DNA from: Chrysomallon squamiferum
Taxonomy: Eukaryota; Mollusca; Gastropoda; Neomphalida; Peltospiridae
Assembly (NCBI GenBank): GCA_012295275.1
Contig: CM022669.1
Coordinates: 2,349,140-2,413,139 of the forward strand
Length of the DNA: 64,000 nucleotides
Direction of reading: 5' to 3'
Positions 13,201-26,430 of the stretch are shown piece after piece; the first letter of the stretch is position 1, and every line of letters begins with the position of its first letter. The notes below the pieces were generated by a model. That model did not search any database. It had not been told where the DNA came from and saw only the letters and a list, made by a program, of their open reading frames with translations. A program made the position numbers and the translations under genes.

Positions 13201-16200
13201 AAACAAAAAGAGAAAATCAAATAAATGAAAGAAAAAGAACAGAAAAATTAAACTAAATTTAGTTTCTTTTTAAATTTGATGCATCACAAATATATTGTTT
13301 TATGAAAAAATTACAATGACTGACACATTATTATCATTTCCTGGTGTAATATACGATCATTATTTAACAGAAATAATATTTATTTTAAAAAATGAGTGAA
13401 CTTTGATTGTTTCATATGGTGATGGGAACACTAAAGGTAACCATTAGATCTTATTTACTGACGTACTTTGTAAATATTAAAACATATATTTTCTATAAAA
13501 ATAAAAAAAAATACACACAATAAAACAACAACAAAAATCAATCAATGAGTTCAGTGACATTATATGTCAAAAATGAATATTCAAAACATAAACCAAAATC
13601 TCACCTTGACATAGATCTGTAGACGAGGTACAAACCTAGAAGGACAGAACTGACAACTGAAATAAAGAAATGAAGAGACTTTTATAAAAATGAATTCAGG
13701 CCAGAATACTGGTCAGATACATACTAAGTACAAGTCGTCCCCTTTTCTCTTTCTAGCTCTCTTCAAACACAACACAAGTTAATTTGAGGAAGGTAAGAAG
13801 TAACATTTGTATTTACCTGGTATTGAGGTTAGACTCATCAGCTGACCAACCAGCCATTATTTCTTCATCATACATCAGACTGTGACAGCGTGTACATCGT
13901 GAGCAGCTGCTCATTTCCACTTCAATGGCAATGTCTTCTACTATTGACCACAGCTGATCAAGCTGGTGAGATTTCACACTGCTGTCAGCAGAGTCCTTCG
14001 CCTCATCACCACTGGCAGGAGAAGGCTCACTTTCTGAAGTACAACATTAATGGTGACAATGAAGAAACTGTGAATTTCTATTTACTTGCATAAATCATTA
14101 ATTATGTCAAAAGGAACCATAGTTAATACAAAAGTCAATTAAAACAAATTTAAGATTTTGTTACATTATGTTGGAGAATGTGCATGAAGTGTACTTAATT
14201 GTCCTTTCTTTTTAAAGTAATTGCTTAGAAAATATGAAAATTATTGATCAAAAGAATTGGAACAGAAAACAATGTGGGTTAATTATGAACACATTTATTA
14301 TCTTTTCAAATATTCTTCCTTCTTTATGATGATTATTACAAAAACAAAAAATATTTAATATTATTTACATTATATATTTTTGGTTTTAATCAGAACATTT
14401 TTAATGCAAACCTGGAACCTAAACAGCAGGCAATAAAGAACAAATGTCAAATCCATATAATGGAAATTAATATATGCAATAAAAAAATAAATAAATAAAT
14501 AAAAAAAAAGAAGAAAAAAAAGAAAACAGTAAAAAGAGTAGCATCAGTGACAAGTACAAAAACATTCCCTAATGCATCATCTAGCAACAGTAAACAAGTT
14601 TTCTTATAAAGAATAATATTTGACCAGCATTTCAAAAATAAACCTTTTGTTGGACATTACTGACTTAGAAAAAAAACATCTTGAAAACTAGTTCAGTACA
14701 AACAGTAATTAAGAAACAGATGTACTGAAGATACCTACCAAATGAAGCCAGTGAAGCTCCTTGTCCTAAACTGCCCTCTGTGCTGTTTTCACTTGGACTT
14801 AAAATGTCCTGACTGCTGCTGAACCTCCGCTGACATGGTATTGGGACAGCTATGCTCTCATCCACTGTTGGACTGTCCTGTTCATCAATTGTGTTGGACA
14901 ATGAAGCATTTGAGCCATTTTTCACAGGTGTTGTCATTGACTGCTTGAATTCATTCAGCTTGTTAACAGCTCCTCGAGCTCCTTTAGCAGCAAATTTGAG
15001 GAAACCAGTTATTGCTTCATTTGTTTTCCTTAGACTGCGGGTCCTTCTTAATAAATACTCACTGGTTTTTTCTAATCTTCCCAGTTCATTCAGTGACAGT
15101 GTTGAATTTACAGGAGGATTTTCTTCATCCATACTTTGACTTTTCAGAGGAATGTTTGGCCGAATTTCAAGATCAGCTAAGCAATTGGGTGAACTACTTG
15201 TTCTGCCCAAGTCTGGTTTCTTCTTAGATGGTTCCATCATTTCCTTTATACTTAACTTTACACAAGTATCTGACTGACCTGATGAACTAGAGAGATCACT
15301 GCATTTGTTACACATAACATCTGCATTTGTATTTTCACTATGATTAAATGCTGTTGGAAAAGGTGTGCTGGTACACAAGGAAACTAGACTTTTAGGAGAA
15401 TGACTTGGAGAAAATGAAATCAAAGGAGTATCTGTGATTGATTCAGAAGCAAAATGTCCTAATGGGTCATTCTCGGTAACTGGTGTACTGACTTCTCTTA
15501 TTGATTCCTTGTTATCTTTTTCATTATCATCCTGTGTAAGGGAAAAGGATGAATGACAAGTAGTACCATTGAACATGCTGTTATCGCAGACCTGAACATG
15601 TTTTGGGTCAGCATGTTCATCAGTGTCACTGAATAACATATGATTTTCATTCAGTTCCACACCACTGTCTTTCTCATCCTTTGGTTTGTTAGTGAAGGCA
15701 GAGCTTCTGCTAAACACGCTGTCATTGACAGATACATTCTCTGGTATATTTACAACTCTATCTTTAATTTGTAGATCTGAGAACCGCATTAACATTTTTT
15801 CATCCCCACTTGAATGTCTTGGTCTCCAGCTAGCAAACAAACTGTTTGATCGCATTTTCACATATTCTCCAGCACTGCGGTGACGTCGTCTTTTCTTGTC
15901 CATGAACTCCTCAACATCTCGAGACAAATTAAAAGTGTGATTATCCAGGGAGCTCTGGCTTACCATTAGAAGACCAGCAGAATTATTAACTGAAAATAAA
16001 TAGTGAACAACCATAACCATCAAGTGGAGGCTGTCCAAATATATACATACTTTATACCAGGAACATGAAACATGTAACTGTGCCCAAAATGGAGATATTT
16101 GGAGAAGTTAAAAAATAATAAATGACATTTTCCCTCATCATGTCATATAGAATTCTGAATAGCTTTGTATTTTTATTTCAGTTTTGTTAAGTTATTTTAC

Positions 16201-19200
16201 TTTATTTTTGGGTGAAAGAAAGTAATATAAAAAGAACTTTTTCAGTTCTTCTGACTGTAAATTTATAAGCACACTGGACATAAAGTAAACTATATATTTA
16301 TTTTGTATCATCATCATTATTTTTATCCTAGTATAATTTACAAAATTGATCACTTGACCTTTTGTCTAATTATGTACAAAAATATTTAAATAAACAAAAT
16401 ATCAGCATTGCTAAACAACTGTATAGGCATCACCAATTCAGTTTTATGTTACATGCAAATCATTAAAAAGACAACATAGTGCAACATAATAACAGAGATA
16501 ATCTTAAAAATTCTATATGATATACTTAAACAATGACTGCAGAAAATACAAGGAATGGTTTTACAAAGTTACATGGGATACTGAAAAAATATTTCATGTT
16601 ACTTGTAGCCCTTGCAACACAGTCACTCATAACTCAGATAAATAAAAATATTTATATATACCAAACATATTTAAAATAAATAAATAAAAAAATAAATACA
16701 TTTATCACACATCCTTTACTGTATGCATTTTCAAAATGTCATACGAATTCTCAAGTTCTCAAGATGAAAAAAGCTGGACAAGATTACTAAAATCTTATTT
16801 CAAGAAATGGAAATCAAATGTATGCAAAAAGATATTAATTTTTTTAATTTATTTTTTTTAAATTATTTATTGTTAGAAAACAATGGTGGTTTCTGTCATA
16901 TAAAATGAAAAGTAAGAACATTAATGAAAACTTAAGAAAAGGGAAAGTGAAGAAATCTTGTAAATGAAACTGAAAATTTAAAAGAAAGTTATTTATAAAA
17001 AATATTTCATAAAACTGGAAATAACAGCTTTATTTAATGATAATGTCAACATAAATACTTTAAAAGTAATTTCAATAAAGTGGCCCAAAATTCACTCTTG
17101 AATATAAGGGTTATGCTGGTCTACTAACTGGCCCTGCTGAAAAAACTTTTGCAAATATTTAAAAAATTATTCATATTTTGTACACATGAGCTAATATCTG
17201 AGATGAAAATCTAGATATGATTCAAGAATGGAAATGATGATGCATAGGAGAACAACAAAACTTACTGATGCTACACGTAACATGAAATTCACAGATTACT
17301 CATCAATGGTTTTGTGCCATAATTTTAACATTCTTTCTTCTTTAAATTTATTCTTTCATATGCAGAAAAAAAACCTAAACAATGTAGCATTTTTCAAAGA
17401 TATTTTTTTTAACAGTTATTTGTCAGTAAATATTTTAATAGTTTTCCTTTTCAACCCAGTGAGTATGACATTAAGCTCAGATACTTAAATAGTTCCTAAT
17501 GAATTATGGCACTAAATACCTTTGATCAGTTTCCTCAAACAAAAACAGATGATTTCTTTTGAAAAGCTGGTTACTGCTGAGCTAACATGGGGTGTGTGTT
17601 AGTTACATCTTTACTATTTGATCAGCATTGGTGAACTAAATGTTAAACTTTTCCCTCTTTTTTTTTTCTTAAAGACAAATATTAGCTCAGAATCTCCCTG
17701 CTGTCCAAAAAAAAAAAAAAAAAATTTGACCAAAAATTAAGAATATGTTGTCTTTTTGGGTGATGATGCCATTTGTTTACAAAATTTCTAATATCAGAAA
17801 TAACATTTAGTTATTTTGACTTACAAAACAATACAGAGATTATTATTATTTTTTTTTTTTTTTTTCAATTCTTTTACCTACAATAGGTGATTACAAGAGT
17901 AATGATGTTATGATCTGAAGGAGAATTAACCTGTACCGGATATGAAGATTTTGTTAAATGCATGTTAAATAGGAGAGAACATTAATATAGAAAATGCTGT
18001 TCATGGACTATAGGAAATAAATAAATTTAAGTGGTCCATAACAATGTTCTAAAGGTAACAGAACACAACAAGAAAACAAATTGTTGTAGAAAGGATTAAA
18101 ACTCACTGATGCTGCCCTTCAGTGTGTCAAAACTAGCACAACTGCTTGAAGGACTCCCAGTTCGGACAATACTGCCAATACGTCGAGAAATAGCAGAATT
18201 ACGTAAAGTCAATTCACCTAAGTTAAATAAACAAAACAAAATTAATAAAGGAAAATATTTCATGTTACTTGTAGTCCTTGCAATAGAGTCACTCATAAAA
18301 CTGAGATAAATAAGAATATTTATCACCATCTCGAATCTTCTCCTTCAACATACTGTCCAAGTCTTCATCGTCACGGTAACATGCCAGATGTACCGAATAT
18401 ATTTGAGTTATAATGAGTTATATTGCTCAGTAATTAATATGAGTGTCTATCATTTATCTGTTTCTCTGACAGAACATTTATTTCTTTCACCTTGCCAAGA
18501 CCATCTATATATAATTTTTTTAATATATCAGATTAAAAGAATAATTTCAAAATAGAGAATATTCATTTAACAAGAGATAACTTCTTAGGAATATTTAGGA
18601 ATGGAATGAAACAATATAAAAACGAAATAAAAAACAACAAAACAAACCACATATACATGCACAAATAAATAATAATAATAATAAAAAAGAGTTAAATTTG
18701 GTTTTCAATTTACCATATTTAAATTTATTTAACAATATCATATTTTTACCTCTTTAACACAAATAACTGATGCACTTTTAAAACTTAAATTAAAGATTCT
18801 AAATGGAAATCAGTCAGTAATTACATTATGCCTCAAAGCATTCAGTTTACACAATATAAATGTCAGATGAATTTTGTACATACCATTTCCTTTCTTGGCA
18901 GTAGGTTTTGATAAACCAACAGACTTTAAATCTTTCATTTTATTATCATTATTGGCTTCTACACTCATCATCTGAGAAATCTGTTTCACGTCTTCCTGGG
19001 TCATGGAACTGTAGCCACGGTCAGATGCACCACCTAAGTTGTAATTGAATAAAAAACACATCTGAAAGGTTAATAAATAAAATTATGTCTGCGGATGCAA
19101 TTCTGTTTAAGAAAATATTTTCTTGGACTATTCTAATATGTTTTCTACTTTATTTGTGGATATTAATAATTAATGCAACAATGTGGCATATTCAAAGTTT

Positions 19201-22200
19201 ATTTAACTATCATTCACTTTGTAAATTTATTCTTAATCCTGCAGTCAGCTTTTATCTAAAACTTAAAACAATTGGAAAATAACTAACAACTATTATACTG
19301 TATTAATCTTTATTACATTTTCTTAACTCTTTTAAAATAAATAATTCACAAATTAGATAAAAACAAAATTAATATGGTGAGTATTCTTACTGAGATCTGT
19401 TAACCTGCAGTTAAAGAAAGAAAAGAACATAAAGTTCTGGGAAAAACATAAGACTCCATTAAATTTTGTTTTTTGAATTCAGTTGTTTTTTTCTGTCCAA
19501 AGTATAAAATAAATGAAAAAAACATGATTTTTTGTTTTGACATCACTGTGTACAGAGAGGTCAAATTTGCTCTTTAATGTTGTCAGCCTGTCGTGAACAC
19601 AGTAATTTCAGTTGTGACAAGGTTTTACAGACATATTCAAATGTTTCCAAAAACAGGTCAACCTAAACAATAAAATAATAACTGGAATTTAAATTATTTT
19701 ATTAAACAATTTATCCACATCTTTAATCTTCAGAAAAAAAGTACCAACCTGTGCTAAGACTTTCTTCAATGCCTGGTTTTTGAACTGATGGGTTTATATG
19801 AATTACCTCTGGAACATCTATCTTTGATGTATCAGCAGTGTCGAGAGTGCGTAACTCTTCAAAGTAGCTGTCTACACTAGTTCGACTTATCTTGTCACAC
19901 TCACTGCCCGAAAAGGAACATGCTGAAAATCGTCTTTGTCCTAAACCATGTCGAAATCGGGCAATTCCGTGGATAACATTTCTAAGTTTAGTCCAAAAAA
20001 TTATACCTTTTGCATTACGAGATGGCCATTTTGCCTCCAACATCACCTAAATAAATAAATATATTTAAAAATAAAATAACAAATAAACATATAAATAAAT
20101 ATATAAACAAGGTACAGCCATCGAGAATGTAACAGAAATTTCATTCAATCAGTACTGCATAACAAATTGGGATTTAGGTTTCTGAAATCACTATAGACAA
20201 TTCTAAAATGTTTGTTGTAATTTAGCAAACAAAACATTCTCTGTAAAGCTATAATACTTTTTATAATATAAAGAGAAACAATATCAGGACTATATTTAAT
20301 AAATAAATATATGAAAAAAGTCACATTTTTTAAAACCAAAAACCAAAAAGAATTATAACCATATTTCATTGAACTCTATTTTTTTGGTTAAAAATAAAAC
20401 ATTTTTGACTAATATTTTTTTTTTAAATTTAAAATTTCTCCTGGCGTAATGAAAAACACATTGAAAAGAAGGCTTATCATTACCTTATTGTAGAAGCCGT
20501 AAGTTATGGCATTTGGATGAATTCCACATTTCTTCATTTGGAGAAACACTTTGATGGCAAGTGAAGGTTTGTTGTACTGACCACATAACTGCATCAAAAC
20601 ACGGTAACACATCTGAAATAGCCCAGGTAATCAAATTAAACATGATAATAAACAAATTACCTATATATTTTACAGAATAAATAAATGTTAATGTCCTTAT
20701 CTTTTCATTAACAGTGACAGTAATTTACTCCTCATCAATGAATTAAATTAATATTAAAAAAAAGAAGTCCTATTTAATTTAAAAAAAGCAGAAAAAAAGT
20801 AATCATAAAATATATGTCATAATTTAAATAAATAGTAAAAAGCAGTATAAATATTGTTAACAAACAAATATATTAACTGGTTATTATTTAATAAGTACTC
20901 AAATGGTGCTTACTGGCAGATAATACACTCATCGTATATGTTTAACAGACTGAATGTTAATCCCAGATAAAACATAAAATACTCTAATTGTACCTCATCA
21001 GGATATGGTAACTCAGCATCATGCATTTTCTGTAGGACAGCATAGGCAATCTTAAATGCCTCCATCTTGTTAGTTGCAGCACTAACAAAAGCTGGTAAAT
21101 GGACAAACCACAGACTGTAGCAATAACTTAGAAGACACCTAAAAAAATATTATTAAAAAAGATGAAAAAAAAGAGAGAAAAAAATTTAATTAGACCACAA
21201 CCAAAATTTATAGTAACAGAAGCAATAATTTTATAAAAGTAAATTTAAAAAAAAAATAAAATAATGTCTCCTCAAAAAGCTTTAAAAAGGAATATGCTTA
21301 TAATGATAAAATGTTCATATCATGATGACAACAACAACAACAACAACAACAACAATAATAAATATGAACTAGAATTTGTTACTGATGAGAAGTAACTGCC
21401 AAAGAAAGTGGTAATGTTTTTGCATGCCTGTTTAACAAGTTATGATAGTTTGGCAATGCACGTAAATTAAGATGAATTAAATATAAAAATAATAATTACT
21501 TTGCCCATTTCTGAGGATTTGTTCTCTGTTGTAGTGCAGACTGCAAAAAAATAAAATAAAATAAAATAAATAATAGAAATCAAATGAAACTAAATAATGA
21601 ACAGTGAAAAAATTCAAGTATACATATAACTTTAATATTACATTATTTTTACATCTGAATTTGCTCTCTATGTTACCTGTACATAAAAAGTAATTTAATA
21701 ACAATGTTACAAACATAGTTAATTTAATACATTATATTTTACTCATACTGAATAGCCTGTATTATATATTTTTATTACACACCTATTCAGTTAGTATAAT
21801 ACTAACCTTGGATACAAATTTAAGTAATCAACATTCAAAAGCTTACTCTGACACCATGGACAAAATAGCAAACAATTTCTTTGCAGACAAGCAATTTCAT
21901 GAACATGAAAAGAAAATATGACTATACAGAAACCTTCCAGACAGCTTAATTAACTTGTACTTTTCTAATAAGTTTTAAAATACAGTTGACTAAAATATTT
22001 TTTTGTTTGCAAGTTATTGTAAATAATATTCAGAATGTTATTAAAAATATGCTTTTGCTTTTCTTTTGTGCTTCTTTATCATGCATCAGCCTCTTATATT
22101 ACAAAGATTAATAGTTATGTGGTTTGTCTGCATATATAACTCATCTGTTTTATAAAATTATGCAAATAAGGAAATATTGTTTTTTATAGAGACAGATCAA

Positions 22201-25200
22201 GTTTTTGCAGTTATATGGTAAAATAAAAAAAAGCAGTAACAACAAACAATCAGAGCCAAACAACAACAACAACAAAAAAAAATCCTTTAACATGTTATAG
22301 TATTAAACACAACCATATAATTATTTTCTGGTTTCTGTATTCCATAAATGGCAACCAGAAATCAGAAAAAATATTCTTGAGTTAAATAAAAACAACTAAA
22401 CTTTCATTTAATTTAAAAAGATTTACCTTCTGAGCAGAACGGATTTCTTGTTTGCTTCTGCGAGCCAGTGGACTATTTGGGTACACAACCAGCTTGCCAG
22501 TCAGAGATGCTGTTGATGGCTGCTTTGTCAGAAACAGTTCTGGTTTTAGCGGTGGAAATCCATTGTAACTGAAGGAAGAAAAAAAAAAAAAAAAATAAGT
22601 TTCTAATGTATTAAATAATATTTATTTTTTTATTAAAAACAAATTAAGATTTTAAAAGAAAAAATATAAAAACATATGCAGATATGTAATGTATCATTAT
22701 TGAATTTAAAAAATATTAATTTACAAAATTTGTTACATATACAATAAATTTTTATTTTTCATTAAAAATATAAAAGACTCATTAAATAAGATCAGTTTAA
22801 ACATCACATTTAGCTATTTGTGAGTAAGCTTATGGTAAAGAATACAACCACTAACCTGTATTCAACTCCTTGTGGCAGGCCTGTTGACTCTGGTGGTGTG
22901 ATAAACACAGTCCTTTCACTAATAAATATTAATAATAATAATAATCATAATAAGAAAAACAAGACAAAAAGTTAAAAAAAAAAAACCCTTAAATATTCAT
23001 ATATAAAGAAGGCTAATACTAATTAAACTTACACAACAGAAAATAGAGAAGGAACCTCTATTAATATCTCCACACCATCTATACAGATTATTAATTGAGT
23101 GTACACTGAATGATACTGTTCAATAAAATAATTATTTGGGAAGGAACACTGAGTGAAATGTGAACAGTGGTAACATTTGCAAATTATTTCCTTTTTGTTA
23201 ACAAAATAAAAAGGAAATTAGGAATGATTCACCTTTGTATATATTTTTTTTTTTCTTACTATCCTTTTAGTTAAAAGAGAGAAAAATAGAAAAACAATTT
23301 CATAAAATATTTAAGGTGTTACATCAACCAATTTATAACAAAATATCTGATATTCATCTGCACAGAATATATATTTAAGTATGACAATATCTACCTGGCA
23401 TGACTGTGCTCCAAGTCAATTAATTTGGGTTCATCTCTAGTTTCATCAACCTGGGGACAAATTTTTTTATTTTAATTACACAAACAACATCATCTACAAA
23501 TCATAATCTTTGTAATAACTGGTTATCTATGCAGCAACATACCAAGAACTATCTTGTTTATTATCTTTGAAATACAATAAATATACCAATACAAATTTAA
23601 GTATTACCTCTGAATTATACAAAGTTCAAGATATTTTTTTATTATTTTCTTTTTCAGTTAAATATTAAATTTCACATTTCCAGAATAAAACTAACATTTA
23701 AGGATTCCTTTATAGAAAAAAAACCTGTCAGAATAATAAATGAACCAAAATTAAAAAACAAAAAGACAACAAAAAAAAATCTTTTATTATAATAATAATA
23801 AAAATAAATAAATAAATCATGAAAAAGGCAAAATCTTTTATCATGGGTGTATGCATTTATGCTGTTGTATTTTATAACTGTTTTTCAGACCAAACATTTA
23901 ACTGGCAACAGTGTCCTACACAGTTTTATATATACCTTTTCTGTACATTCATCAAAAAATGCAAGGCTTGCATCTTTGTCAGAAACAAAGGACCTCTCCT
24001 CAATGAATCGGAAGAACATCTGTGTTTTCATCAACTGATTGAAAAATTTTGCATATGCCTTGTCCCGACTCTTAAGAAAATCTGAAAATTAATTAATAAC
24101 TTATATCAAAACATGTTAAAAACAAATCAATAACCAACAATTACATGTGAATAAATAAATATTGCCAATATTACTAATATTCATATAATTCATATTCAAA
24201 GAATTTTTCTTTATTTTGTAACCATATATATTAATTCAATGTTTCAAGACTGTATTTGTTATATAAAATAATTTAAAGTAGAATCTTTTTTTTTTGTCTT
24301 TTAAAATGAAAGGTTTATTTAATAGATTTTTTTTTTTTTTGATGAGCATCTATGTAGATTACAGTAACTGACAAAGAGTTTCTAATTCTTAACAAAGATT
24401 TAATGTTTGTTCTAATTTATCTGCATTATAAAGAGGGACAGATTAAAAATTAAACTGTACTCAAATCTACATACTTTGCATATCAAAGAGAACTGATGCA
24501 TCAGTAGCTCTCACAGTTGGTCGTTTAAGAATAGGATTCAAGTAATTCTTATAACCTTTCAGCAAACTGGCACTAAACCGCAGAAATGTCTCCTGAATCT
24601 CTAGTTCTAGCTTCATCTGAAAACCATATTAAAAATAAATTAAAATAAATAAGGAAGGTTTACACAGAGTTATATATATATATATATTTATATATAAAAG
24701 CAATCCATTAGACATTTAAAAATCTTTTTTCTTTTCCATTTTTGACTTTTAAAATCATTAAAATAAAACATGTTTTTTTTGTTCTGTATCGAGGTTGACA
24801 GATGATATATTCTAAATAACTGTTATACTACAATCATGCTTTATAAACTGTCAATATTATATGTGAATTCAGTTAGACACAAATAAATTTATTGTTGAAA
24901 TTATTGACAGTGACCTCTCTGTTCTTCCTCTTGAAGTCAAAGTCAATGGGAGCTAACTCCAGTGATATCTCATCAGTTGTGTGTGCCTGGTCAGGCTGGT
25001 GGACCAAACTGTCAAACAAACGATGCAGAGACTCAAGCAGAACACGAGCAGGTTTCTAAAACATAAAACATTTAGTAAGATGAATAACAAATACTATTAT
25101 CACTACTAAAATACCCCCATAAATAATTTTATTTTAGCACAAAACTGCCCAAACTACTTTCAGAAGTTTTAAATAGTTAATCTTTTATTAATTACAGTTA

Positions 25201-25529
25201 ATAACAACAGATAAAATAACAAATACAAATGAACTATGCTGATGTTTAAATCAATCCAAAAGTTTAAAAAAAAAAATGAATTATATGTCCTTACTTTTGG
25301 CAACATCTTGTAACTGAGAATTTTCTTTTCTTCAGGTCTAAAAATAAATTGTCAAAAAACGGAACTGATGAATACTGAATTTTAAAATAATTATTTCTGT
25401 TAAGTAAATTCAACATATTTATCATTTGCTAATGTCTTTCTTAGCAAATCATGGAATACCAATTATAAATATTTTCGTATCTGCATAGTTTTTTACTTTG
25501 ATATCCAAGCACTTTTTTGTACTAAAAAC

Positions 25530-25566
<37 letters not shown>

Positions 25567-26331
25567 TAATAATAATTTGACAGATTCTGTAATATTACAT
25601 ACATCTACAAAGTTTTTAAAAACAAAATTATTTTATATTATATTACTATGTAGCACATTTTAAATTAAAAAAAAAGGCTCATTCCCAAAGATATGAAATA
25701 AAGGTTAATGTCCTGTGACAGACCAGAATCAAAAACAGTCCTGTAGTGTATTGAGAAGTACTGATCCTCCAAACCACCATGCCTTAGAAAATGAGCTTTT
25801 ATACTGTTATTTAAATGTTCAAACAATAAATAACTCACAGGCAAATTCTATTGGTATCCAGGTCAACACAGATTACATCAGAAGGAGGGTCGTACAAATC
25901 AAAGTAGCGGGAGTCAATACCTAATATTACAAAACAAACACATAAATAAACAAACATGTTATTACAATATGTTTTCTATGTTACACTGTCAGTGAAGATT
26001 TATGTTAGCCTCACTGTTAAGAACAAAGTTTAATTTTACAAAGTGATGATTTTTGCTTCCAGTAATATGGATATCCATCCATTTCTCAACTAGGTGTAAA
26101 ATTAAAAGAATCATTTCTGGTCAGTAAATTCAGTATATTTTATATTTATCATTTGCTAATGTCTTTCTTAACACATCATAGAATATCAATTATAAATATT
26201 TTCATATCTGGATACTCTTACACTTTGACATCTGAAAGCCTCGTAACAATAATAATAAGAAGAAGAAGAAGCACAAGAAGAAGCACAAGAAGAAGAAGAA
26301 GAAGAAGAAGAAGAAGAAGAAGAAGAAGAAG

Positions 26332-26430
<99 letters not shown>

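Larger units (their letters stand above)
14739..19033 (-). other. DENND4: DENND4 exons 23-25: low-complexity, likely disordered middle
   Basis: Residues of about 939-1442 are rich in Ser, Thr, Asp and Glu. They include short conserved blocks such as [13 protein letters not shown] and [17 protein letters not shown], and near the end [17 protein letters not shown] followed by [16 protein letters not shown]. Exon 25 alone is 1251 nt. Such regions usually carry phosphorylation sites, which I infer from composition only. Confidence 0.9.

Noticed and set aside
14852-15227. Plus-strand open frames of 71-95 codons
   Set aside because: They are antisense shadows of the large DENND4 exon 25.
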